Assembly (NCBI GenBank): GCA_003254905.1
Contig: QANU01099453.1
Location: 871,030 to 935,029 of the forward strand
DNA length: 64,000 bases
DNA from: Nissolia schottii
Lineage: Eukaryota; Streptophyta; Magnoliopsida; Fabales; Fabaceae
Direction: 5' to 3'
This document shows positions 22,002 through 32,420 of the stretch, piece by piece (positions within the stretch are counted from its first letter, which is position 1; each line of letters starts with the position of its first letter). A program made the position numbers and the translations under genes. Under the pieces are notes generated by a model that was given only the letters and a program-made list of their open reading frames with translations, did no database searches and was not told where the DNA came from.

Positions 22002-23265
22002 AAAAATAAAATAAAATTGAGACGTGAGTAAAATTTGCACAAACGGAAGGGGTTGCAATAACACCTAAATTATCATTTAATAAGTTGCCAAAAATATTGC
22101 GGTATAAATGCAGCATACTTTAAATTGACCAACAGTATAATTTAATGACATATCTAAGCACAACCCAAAGTGGTTTTAGATATGGATGCAACATGCAATG
22201 CATGACACGTTTTGTGTTGCATCTTAATCCCAGCCCAAATTATACAGTAGATTTGTCTACTACAAATGAAAATATTGCCAGAAAAACTAAAGGCTAGTGG
22301 GATCTTAACATGTGGGCACTGTCGACTTGTTTGTGAGTTACCCCACTTCATTCAACTTCTTTATTATTAAATTAAATCATCCTAGGTATTTCACATGAAT
22401 CATGAGTAGACTACTCTAGCCATCAATTAAATAAGTAAGTCTTAACTTAGGCCACATAAGAGAATATAATAATAATAATGATAATAAACTATCCATAACA
22501 AGGTTAGGTAAAATTTTCATTCCCTATCAATCTTTTTAATCTTTTTCTTCCGTCAATTTCATCCCTTTTTTCACTTTTTAAAAGGAGATTCTCAAGAAAA
22601 AATTTCTAAAATAAAACATAAAAAATACCCATTCTTAAAATGAATCATTTGTAAAATTATTCTCAAATAAAATATTTTTATTATAAAAAAATTAATTTAA
22701 ATCCTCATATTAAAAAAAATCTTCACTTTTAAAGAAAAGTTAATTTAAATTAACTTCTCCATATCTCTCCCTCTCTTTTTCTCTCTCTCGCCTCATGTCA
22801 TGAACCTTTCTCTCTATTATTTTTTCATTTTTTTTCTCTCTCATGTCAAATTCACTACTCGCTCCATCTTTTTTATTTTTCTTTTCATTTTTTTCTCTTT
22901 AATGTATAGTATTTTGAAGAAAAAAAATGTAGTGTTATATGGACTTATTTATTGTGTAAAACACTATGTCGATTCACATCTAATTTGTTATTGGATGAGA
23001 TTTCATTGAACTTACACCTTAGTAAAATCTTGTTTAACAATATATGAAGTGTGAAAGTAATTTTGTCTTTATGTGCTTTTTCCCTCACCATTATAATACA
23101 CTAAAATCTTTAAGAACCTGGTTTTTTATTGAAATCTCTAATTTTGTCTTGTGTAATTTTTTTCTTCATCATTATAATACCATTATAATATACACCTCAA
23201 TAGAATCTTATTTAATAATAGATGAAGTGTGAAAGAAATTTCATCTTGTGTATTTTTTTCTCACT
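22002..23265. other. Intergenic AT-rich DNA
   Basis: About 1.26 kb without a recognised gene. The phrases GATGAAGTGTGAAAG and CACCATTATAATACAC recur around 23040-23240 as degenerate direct repeats; the latter type of site received the hAT insertion that follows. Confidence 0.35.
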
Positions 23266-23273
23266 ATTATAAC

Positions 23274-23731
23274 TAGGGCTGTCAAAATGGGCCTGGACCG
23301 TTTACCCGGTCCGTTTATCCGGTTAAATGGACGGGCTTTACATGCAAAAAATAGGCCCGTGAAAATTTGAAAAAAAATTGGACCGGCCCGTTTAAGCCCG
23401 GCCGGTTTAGGCCCGACCCGTTTGGCCCGCGGGCTGGCCCGTTTACCCGTGAATTTTTTTAAAATAATTTTTAAATAATTTTTTTTGAATTTTTTGAATT
23501 TTTTTGAACTTTTTTTAGACTTTTTTGAATTTTTTTAAATTTTTAAATATTTTTTAAAAAATAAATGGGCTGGCGGGCGGCCCGTTTAGGCCCGCGGACT
23601 GACCATAAACGAGCCGGGCTTGAAAAATATGCATATTTTTGGCCCGACCCGTTTAGGCCCGCGGGCCTTAACGAGCCGGGCCTTAACGGGCGGGCCTAAA
23701 TGGGTCGGGCCCGCCCGTTTTGACACCCCTA
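23274..23731. mobile_element. hAT-type MITE, 458 bp, with perfect 8-bp target duplication
   Basis: Perfect 8-bp direct repeats ATTATAAC at 23266-23273 and 23732-23739 flank inverted ends: left TAGGGCTGTCAAAATGGGC and right (minus strand) TAGGGGTGTCAAAACGGGC. This terminus with an 8-bp duplication fits a known plant hAT family. The inside is rich in GGCCCG/CGGGCC words around an AT-rich centre and has no coding capacity. Confidence 0.92.
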
Positions 23732-23739
23732 ATTATAAC

Positions 23740-25329
23740 ACACTAAAATGTCAACTAACTCCTCACTCATTTTTTCCCCTTAAATCACACAAAAAACCTA
23801 AACATTAGTACACACTACAATGAGTATGCACCTCTATTTATATATATCTAATTTTGGACACAATACAAAAAAAAGTCAATTTAAATTGACTTCTATTTAA
23901 AAATAAATAAATTAGAAGTCAATTTAAATCGACTTTCAATTAAAAAAATAAAAAATATAATAAAATCTGGGATTACACAAGAGTCAATTTGAATCTCTTT
24001 ATAATGAAAATCATTCATTTTGAAAACAACTTTACAAACCATTCATTTTAATAATGAGTATTTTCCCCTATTTTATTTTAGAAATCTTTCCAATCAATTA
24101 GTAATTCAATTTAAAGAGAAATTTCTTCCTCCAATTTTATGTAATTTAGAAAGTATGGTTGATCTCTATTGACTAATGTAACAAACAACAAATGGATGGA
24201 TGAGAAAAAAAAAAAGTCTCCTTTAAAATCAACTAAAAACTTTCTGAGAATTTTCACATTTTTTCTTTCTTTGATAAATTATACTGCTCTACCCACAAAA
24301 TATCGGGGAGCAAGGAGAACAAAGAGAGTCATGCCAAATTGAATCAGGCTACACATCAAACGCAATAAACAAAAAAACTCATCACCACACAACATTAACA
24401 TCATATTAATTAGGATTAATTCCCAATTTATTTCTTATTATTGTTCAACTCAGACAATTTCATCTCACTTAAATTTTTTTGCCAATATTTGGTATTATTT
24501 TTTGAATTAATCAATTTCATCAATCTAAAAAAAATCAACCAATTTAGTCATTGCAAATTACAAAATTTAAATAAGTTAAAGGTTTACGTCATCTCGCCCA
24601 CCTTAAAAAGGACACCATCTCGCACAACTATTACTCACGCCTCTTCCTTTAACTTCGTCAACGTCAATTAGGGAAACATGCTTACTTGAGTACCTTTATG
24701 AAATAATTTGTTCCTTGTTTTTCAACCCTTCATTTTCGATTGGATGGTTTGAATTTACTTGAACAAAAATTAATTTTTGACCCTTTAAGAGTTAAAAATA
24801 TATTTGTGAATTTACAATTTGACTCCTCTAGTAAATTTTTAAGTAGTTATTGAAGATAAAGATGCCTTAGTTAACTCTAATTAACTCTAATGTAAATGTC
24901 TAAATTCAAATTAGTCATTAATTAATGGATTTAATCATTATTTTGAGTAGTTTAATTTTTATTCATTGACAATGTAAAATTTTTTACACTGTCATTTAAT
25001 CAATTTTTTTCTTTTTCATTTGCATGACTTTTGAATGAGTGAGAAAAAAAATTACCTATTTATACTAATGTGACATGATTTAATTAGTTGATAGTTAATA
25101 GATAGAAACTAAACTCTTATAATTTTGAGTTTAAAAATGATATTTTTGTTAATCAACTACATTGTTGGGGCCAACGCCTCATAAGTGCAATGCTGCCGCC
25201 ACTGTCTCTGCTCCATCTCTTGCGAGCTCCACCACCCAAACTCTCCGTCAAAATCATCACACCACTACCAGCCACCACCTCAACCTTCCGCCCGCACCAT
25301 CGGTCTCACTAGTGTAGACTAGCCTCGCT
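23740..25329. other. Intergenic AT-rich DNA up to an assembly gap
   Basis: No gene recognised. AAGTCAATTTAAATYGACTT-like palindromes occur at about 23873-23935. A perfect-type hairpin lies at 24967-24994. From about 25160 to the gap the sequence turns GC-rich and C-rich (CCGCCACTGTCTCTGCTCC), perhaps the edge of a gene or repeat hidden by the gap. Confidence 0.35.
24967..24994. repeat. Short hairpin, MITE-end-like
   Basis: TGACAATGTAAAA and TTTTACACTGTCA form a near-perfect inverted repeat with almost no loop. Similar TGACAGTGTAAAA palindromes are common in legume intergenic DNA. No further element structure could be defined here. Confidence 0.5.
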
Positions 25330-25929
25330 NNNNNNNNNNNNNNNNNNNNNNNNNNNNNNNNNNNNNNNNNNNNNNNNNNNNNNNNNNNNNNNNNNNNNNN
25401 NNNNNNNNNNNNNNNNNNNNNNNNNNNNNNNNNNNNNNNNNNNNNNNNNNNNNNNNNNNNNNNNNNNNNNNNNNNNNNNNNNNNNNNNNNNNNNNNNNNN
25501 NNNNNNNNNNNNNNNNNNNNNNNNNNNNNNNNNNNNNNNNNNNNNNNNNNNNNNNNNNNNNNNNNNNNNNNNNNNNNNNNNNNNNNNNNNNNNNNNNNNN
25601 NNNNNNNNNNNNNNNNNNNNNNNNNNNNNNNNNNNNNNNNNNNNNNNNNNNNNNNNNNNNNNNNNNNNNNNNNNNNNNNNNNNNNNNNNNNNNNNNNNNN
25701 NNNNNNNNNNNNNNNNNNNNNNNNNNNNNNNNNNNNNNNNNNNNNNNNNNNNNNNNNNNNNNNNNNNNNNNNNNNNNNNNNNNNNNNNNNNNNNNNNNNN
25801 NNNNNNNNNNNNNNNNNNNNNNNNNNNNNNNNNNNNNNNNNNNNNNNNNNNNNNNNNNNNNNNNNNNNNNNNNNNNNNNNNNNNNNNNNNNNNNNNNNNN
25901 NNNNNNNNNNNNNNNNNNNNNNNNNNNNN
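25330..25929. other. Assembly gap of 600 N
   Basis: A run of exactly 600 N. The true length is unknown. Confidence 0.99.
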
Positions 25930-26504
25930 TGTTTATGATCTTACTATCACATACTAAGCAAGAGAATTGGTGATATACATAACAAAGTTGAGCAAACTTT
26001 TTTGGGATATGGACTTTGGTTTCTTAATGATAAAATCAATGGATGAAAATTTGATTTTCCTCTCACATAAAGGATATTCACGCTGCTCAGACTTATCTTT
26101 TGATCTGTTTCTTCATGGGCATACCCCAGCAGCTTGCAACTTTAGAGTTTCAATTCTTTATTTAAAATGTCTTTTTGATTCATACTGAATTTATACATTC
26201 TTGCTTGTTATATAGTAAATGTTATATATTCAGTTAAACTCTCTCTATTCTCTCAAGAAATACCTTTATATATATATATATTAGTTTTTTACTTTAGAAT
26301 ATTATTATATTAAGAAATTAAGTTATTAACAAAAATAATACTTTGTTATGATTGTTTTTTAAAAATTAAAAATTGCACATTTTATTTTATTTTAATATTT
26401 ATTTTTTATTTTTTTATGATAAAAAAATACATAGGCAGGTCTATCTCTGATATATGACATTTTACCAATAAAAACAAAAAGGAAAATGCCAACAAAGCTC
26501 TCTC
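25930..26504. other. Intergenic DNA after the gap
   Basis: AT-rich. The ORF at 25967-26188 has no recognisable motif, and its neighbourhood gives no support. Confidence 0.3.
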
Positions 26505-26705
26505 ACATTATTCAGATGAGATGAGAGTGTGAGTATGAGAGAGTCCTAGTGACTCTTTAGATTACGGTTTCTTTAAAAAGAAAAATTAAATAATAAAATT
26601 ATATTAATAAATATGATTGCATAAAATGTTACAAAAAGTAATGTTAGTCTAGTGGATAAGCCATTGTTGAGAATAGCATAGGTTATGAATTTAAGTCTCA
26701 CTGAA
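26505..26705 (+). repeat. Dispersed repeat, copy 1 (SINE-like)
   Basis: About 200 bp closely related to 38100-38291, beginning ACATTATTCAGATGAGATGA in both. The 3' part contains TAGTCTAGTGG, like a Pol III A box, and TTTAAGTCTC in the place of a B box. The second copy has a better B box (GGTTCAAGTCCC). The Pol III-like boxes sit about 130 bp from the left edge of the shared sequence, which is unusual for a simple tRNA-derived SINE. Confidence 0.55.
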
Positions 26706-27767
26706 GTTAAAATAAATTTATTTTTTTAGTATTTACAAATGAATATTTGTGGCCTGTTCTCACCCGTATTACTGAGAAAGGTTGGAGAAAGAGAAGGTAT
26801 AATCTCATGGAGCAAAGAGAGTAAATAGGTGTCGTGTAATAACTGGTTTGAAGTAAGCAATTAATTCATGGTAAAAACAATTTGCAATCTAGTCCCTAAA
26901 ATTTCTAAAGTTTTAACTTTTGACCCAATACCAAAATAGTCACCAAGATTAATAGTGGGACTAGGTTAGAAGGCTCCTGTCATATAAATATATTCAAACA
27001 CCCTATTTTTAAGAAATATGAAATTGATTGATTTAAAAAATAATAAGAACTAAAGTGAACAAATTTTTCTTTTAAGAGAAATAAAATTGGTTGATTTTAA
27101 AAAAATTGTACTAAATTGATGAAAAAAAAATTAAAAAAATTATCCGAGATAAAAAAAAAAACTAAATTAAGGGGTTATCCTATTAATTATTGCCCCCATG
27201 TAACTAAACCCAAAAAAATGGGTGAACATTCTAGCCACAATAAAGTCACAATTTATCTCATTCAGCCCCAGTTCTTGATTTAACCAGCAAACTTTACCTT
27301 CCATCCATAAAATCAGCCTTCTTTCTTTTTTTCTCAAAATGGATGTATTCCTACACCTCCATACTGACCACAAAAGACACAAAGAATATAGTCATCCAAA
27401 CTTTCCTTTTGCACGCATTGTTATCAAATTATTTTATGAGTTAAAAGAAGGAAATATATGCAGCATTTTCATATATTTGTAGATCCTTAATTGGAAACAT
27501 GATTAGCGTGCTTGTACAGTTGCACTTTGTACGCATTCTTTCATTTAATTTATGCAAAAGATTAATTAGTATCCTCAAACTAAGAAAAACGCTCTTACCC
27601 ACTAGGATTGAGCTAGAGACAAAAGATTTGGATAGTATCTACAAGGTGTTAAGTTTAAATTTTATTGATACAAATTTAATTTTTAAAATATAAAAAACTA
27701 AAAAAACACTTAAGACTGAAGTTAAGCAGAAAGGGAAAAAAATGTGAAAGGTAATTAGTTTTGTAAA
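26706..27767. other. Intergenic AT-rich DNA
   Basis: About 1.06 kb. The minus-strand ORF at 27167-27382 (MCLLWSVWRCRN, with KVCWLNQ) resembles the short conserved tail seen in plant non-LTR retrotransposon (LINE) reverse transcriptase/RNase H proteins. It is too short to call an element with confidence. Confidence 0.35.
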
Positions 27768-28035
27768 AAAATACGATTTGTATATCTTAAATGTTGACAT
27801 CTTGTATCACACGTAAAAATAAACATTACAAAATAAATAAATAAACATTGTCACTAAACAGTTATGTGTGTACGGATATACGTGTGTTTAATATTATTTA
27901 TTTATGTGTTTGATAATATTTGTTTATCTATTTTATACATATATAAATATATCTATGTTTAATATTACTCGTTTATATATTTTATAATATTTATTTTTCT
28001 GTGTTATGTACATAAAATTTTAATTTTTTGAGTGT
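27768..28035. repeat. MITE-like repeat related to 38553-38905
   Basis: AT-rich sequence with ACGATTTGTATATCTTAAAT near one end, GTGTACGGATATACGTGTGT inside, and repeated TTTATAATATTTATTT-like words. The same words in the same kind of order appear at 38553-38905 in inverted orientation. Ends are uncertain. Confidence 0.4.
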
Positions 28036-29285
28036 AAAAATAGCTAATACCGTTAATTTTGTTGATGCTTGGGGAAGTATACTACATGTGCATGGTAAAT
28101 TGGTAACAAATGGGCATTGGCGATGGGCGTTTAGGGGTAGATTGGTAAATTGACAAGTGGAAAAACGGTAAACGAAACCGCAAGTACCGTAAACATAAAG
28201 TGTGTGTGCTTCGTTAGCCGAATATTGAACCATGCAATGCAAACACACGCCGTTGGTTTGTTTCGGCCTTGGATCTGTTACTACGAAATGTACCAATCAC
28301 ATTGAAGTGCTCTTATTTCTTTTGTTATTATTATATTCAACAAACTACTAGTGGAACTAGTACAATAATATTCTCCTCTAATGAACACACTCCACTAACA
28401 AGCTCAGCAATTACCAACGTACTATCATTTCCTCATTTGTAGTAGTTTTCTCTTCTCCATACAGACCATGGCCACAACCACAATAGAATAATTCAACTAG
28501 CTAGTAGTAGTAATTTTTATCTCCAAGTAAGACATAAAATATCTATATGAACACTTAAGAATATCTCACTTATAATTTATTATTTTTTAAAAAACACTAA
28601 ACCTAGTAAGTATCTCATTGATAATTCTCTATAAACATTGTTAGCTGTTGAGAAAGATACATTGGACAAGAGAGGGGGGGTCATGGGACAAAGGGGGACA
28701 AATGCACTGACAAAGTGACAATTGTCAGCACAAGAGCAAATATCAGAGTGGGGGAATGCCCCTCTCCTCTCACTCTCCTCTCCTAGTCCCCGTCCTACAC
28801 CTACCTACTTATGAACCCACAACTCCCATCTCATCACACACCTCTCTTCCACTATTTCTTCAAACAAACTAAATAAAAGCAATCATCAATCCACACAAAA
28901 AAAGCGAAGAAAAAAAAAAAGGAAGAAAAATCACGGCGAGCATAAAACTATAATCTATTTAGTCTACAGTTAGTACAACTTGTTTTGCTTTGGCAAATAT
29001 TTTAATTTTCCAAAAATAGAATATGGAAACCTCAAATGGATCAAAAAAGAAAAAAACAATAATAATAAAACTAAAATAGAGTGAGAAAAGAAAGAAAACA
29101 AAAGGGGGGCCCGCCATTTTCCCTTTGGTGCGGTCTCATGCTTGTTTTCATTTGCAATTTGCTCCCATCACCCCACACACTCACTCGCTAATGCAATGCA
29201 CACTAAAATACAAAAGCAAAAACGAAATCAACGCGCTCTCTTAACACTTCTCACTCACTCTCTCTTCCTCGCTGCATGAAATTCC
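28036..29285. other. Upstream region of the TOE1-like gene
   Basis: No gene seen. The last 500 bp contain a C-rich segment (28750-28860, many CTCTCCTC and CACAC words) and an A-rich segment (28880-29100). The promoter probably lies here or just downstream. The minus-strand ORF at 27991-28296 has no family support. Confidence 0.35.
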
Positions 29286-29359
29286 CTCTCTCTCTCTCTC
29301 TCTCTCACTTTTCGCCATGGCTGTTATATACGCATTTCGTTCAGCGATGATGTTGTGAT

Positions 29360-29396
<37 letters not shown>
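29286..29396 (+). promoter_or_regulatory. Promoter or 5' leader with two CT microsatellites
   Basis: (CT)n runs lie at about 29286-29307 and 29361-29396. TTATATA at 29325-29331 could be a TATA box. CT-rich tracts near the start of transcription are frequent in plant genes and can vary in length between accessions. Confidence 0.45.
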
Positions 29397-29398
<2 letters not shown>

Positions 29399-29521
29399 AG
29401 TTGCAGAAGAACCACTCACACTAGTTTTTCGATCCCTCGGATTCTCATTTCTAACTAACTACCTCTTTTTTTCGTTTTAATTTTCCCTCCAAAAAATCAC
29501 TCTAGCTCATCAATCAGCGCT

Positions 29522-32132
29522 ATGTTGGATCTCAATCTCAACGCCGATTACGGTTACGGCTCCGTCGACATGGCTCCGGCGAACACCGTGCCGTTCTCCG
29601 GCAGCCAGCTGGAGAGTTCCGGGAGCTTCAATTCCTCCGTCGCCAATGCCGACACCGAGGACTCCTGCTCTTACGGCGGCGACGCCGTCGCCTACAACTT
29701 CGCCATACTCAAGAACAGCGACGACGGCGGCGCTGGAGAGAGGGCGCTTCAGCTTGCCGGAGACGACGGATGTGTCGGAACTATCCAGCTTTTTCCGGTC
29801 GCTGGCGCCGGCGGCTCCTATGGAGTCGTTGACGGGTTGCGCGGCTCGTCGTCTGGGAGCAAGGGATGGCTGGATTATGCGGCGAAGGAGGTGGATCCCG
29901 GCGGCGGCGGCGTGGTGGCGGAGCAGAGGATCGTTCCTCAGAGAGCGCCGCAGCAGGTGAAGAAGAGCCGCCGTGGACCAAGGTCGCGGAGCTCGCAGTA
30001 TCGCGGCGTTACGTTCTACCGAAGGACCGGACGATGGGAATCGCATATCTGGTTAGCAATCCACGTTTTCTACTCTGTTTTGATCTCTGTTTGCTTTGTG
30101 TTTCTGAATTTGCTGCATGTTTTTTGGTGCTGTGTGCAGGGACTGTGGAAAACAAGTGTACTTGGGTGAGGAAGTAGCAGTGATTATCGTAGAGGAATTC
30201 GTTTTTTGTGTGATTGTTGTTTTGCCTTTCTTTTCTCTTGGTTTGCTACTTTTCTCTGATGAATGTTGCTTTTGTTTAGGAGGATTTGATACAGCACATG
30301 CTGCAGCAAGGTAATTTTATTATTGGTTTAATGGTTTTCTTGAGCAAATGAAATGTTTCATGCGATTTTTGTTAGTGTGTGATTTTTCATTTGTTTGTTT
30401 ATTTTATTTCTCAGGGCTTATGATCGAGCTGCGATCAAGTTTCGTGGCATCGATGCTGATATCAATTTCAATGTCAGCGATTATGATGAAGATGTAAAGC
30501 AGGTTAGTGATAAGATGAGCCGAATCATGTGTGCAGTTTTAGGTTGTGTTGCTTTTGAAAATCCTTTAATGGAAGTTCTGATTTTAGCCTCAATTGTTCT
30601 TTGCAGATGAGTAATTTCACCAAGGAAGAGTTTGTGCATATACTGCGCCGGCAGAGCACTGGTTTTTCAAGAGGAAGCTCCAAATACAGGGGTGTAACCC
30701 TGCATAAATGTGGCCGATGGGAAGCACGTATGGGGCAGTTTCTCGGGAAAAAGTAAGAAACCATTGATTGAATTGCATTCATAGTTGAAAACCTCAGTGA
30801 CCTCACATGCTTTTATTTGCTTGCTTTTTGTGTTAATTTTGGTTTCCATTTGCGTTTAAGTATCTACGAAGTGAAACTTGATTATACTATATGTCTTAAG
30901 TTCTTAACAGTTTTGGTTTCTCCTGCGATAAATGGGAATTTTAACAATGGCCATGGTTTGTTGCTTGCCTGCAGGTATGTCTATCTTGGGCTATTCGATA
31001 GCGAACTAGAGGCTGCAAGGTTTTGCAAATCATATAGCGAAATATCTTAAACTAAACGCCTAAATTTTTGGATTCCAACTGTTTTATATTTTCTTTTGTA
31101 CTTTGTGTGTTATTGACTTGCCCTGTAATGAATCCAGGGCATATGATAAGGCTGCGATAAAGTGCAATGGAAAGGAAGCTGTTACAAACTTTGAACCTAG
31201 CTCATATGAAGGAGAGGTAACTTCTCAGGCTGATAATGAAGGTACTACTTGCCTCATTGCGGAGGCCTAGCTTTGTTGTCTGTATTTTTCTTGCTTTATA
31301 TAATCTGCTTAGTGATCGAGTTATAGAGACAAAATGCTTTAAATGCAAATTGGTTGTGACAATTGATCCAGATAGCAAGCAAAGTCTTGATCTTAATTTG
31401 GGCATAGCTCCCCCTTCTTTCTCCGATGATCAAGTCAAGAACATACACAACAATGGGATTGGTTTACAAGTTCAGCATAGCTGGGATGACATCCCTATTG
31501 ACAGGAGAGTTATGGTAAGATCAATAGATGTTGTACAGACCCCGGGCTGCATTCAGTTCTTGATGTCTGCAACTTCATAAACCCCTTTACTTTTTCATCT
31601 GTTTTCATCTGTTCCTGAAGTCTTAGTTGGTTTTGGCTTTAACTTAACTTCCGTCGGTGTATTTTCTTTCCTGCTTGGTAGTTTGAGCATTCTGCGTCAA
31701 GATCACTGAATGTTCAGCCATCTCATGGATTCTCCATGGCATCTGAGCATCCTTCTGTCTGGGGTGGTACCAATTTCTTTCCCGTTTGCAAGGTGGTTCT
31801 CATATACTCTGGCCACCGTGTTAATTACATTAGTTTCTTCTGTGTAGGATACTATCGGTCATTTTAACTTCTATGTACAGGAAAGAGCAATAGAGAATAT
31901 GATGGAAGCTGATCCCTTGCCAAATTGGGCATGGCAAGTCCAAAGCCACTATGGCGGGGCAACTCCAATTCCACCAGTCTCTGCTGCAGCATCATCAGGA
32001 TTCCCTTCAACATTAATACCATCAGCTGTGGATAGTCAAGTTCATTTTCCAAACATGACGTTCGTCTACCCTCATTTCCCTCCATCAATCACCAACTCCG
32101 GCACCATATCCCCTTTCTACTGCAGGAGCTGA
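29522..32132 (+). CDS. RAP2-7-like: TOE1/RAP2.7-like euAP2 transcription factor (miR172 target)
   Basis: Coding exons are 29522-30051, 30140-30165, 30280-30310, 30415-30502, 30607-30752, 30975-31019, 31138-31241, 31372-31514, 31682-31792 and 31881-32132. All join in phase to 491 aa. The N-terminus MLDLNLNA is the DLN-type EAR start typical of TOE1/RAP2.7. The nuclear-localisation-like [13 protein letters not shown] precedes AP2 domain 1 (about 158-214). AP2 domain 2 (about 250-306) starts [20 protein letters not shown] second EAR motif, LDLNLG, is at 329-334. The last exon carries the miR172 site. These nuclear proteins repress flowering and phase-change genes and fall as miR172 rises. The short second and third exons inside AP2 domain 1 are conserved in the family. 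An AP2-proper or TOE3 orthologue is less likely given the N-terminus. Confidence 0.95.
31984..32004 (+). promoter_or_regulatory. miR172 target site in the TOE1-like coding sequence
   Basis: CTGCAGCATCATCAGGATTC followed by C pairs with miR172 almost fully, with a likely mismatch only at the 3' edge of the site. It lies in the last exon at about residues 443-450 and encodes AASSGF, as in other euAP2 genes. miR172 acts here by cleavage and translational repression. Confidence 0.93.
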
Positions 32133-32420
32133 AAGCACAAACCAGGTAGAACAAAGCTACAATCCCAAATCTTCTAAATTCATTTGGCTTGTGTGGGAGG
32201 TTCCGGATGGTTGGCAAACTAGTAACTGAATTCAACAGCTTTTACTATTCTCCCTTTAATAGACTAATTTTCTTCGTTGTAAAGAATTTTCCATGCTGGC
32301 AAGGCATGGTAGTTCAACTCTGCCTTTGCTGATCTGAAACACTATTGTAATGAGCAATCATTAACTTTGATATCCGGCATTTAACCTAGATGCGTTTATT
32401 TCAGATGGAATTGCAAACGA
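32133..32420 (+). other. Probable 3' UTR of the TOE1-like gene
   Basis: Non-coding sequence after the stop. Its end is estimated from composition only; no clear poly(A) signal was chosen. Confidence 0.4.

Noticed and set aside
29510-30046. 178-codon antisense ORF over exon 1 of the TOE1-like gene
   Set aside because: Shadow of a GC-rich exon; no family similarity, and the sense frame has conserved domains.
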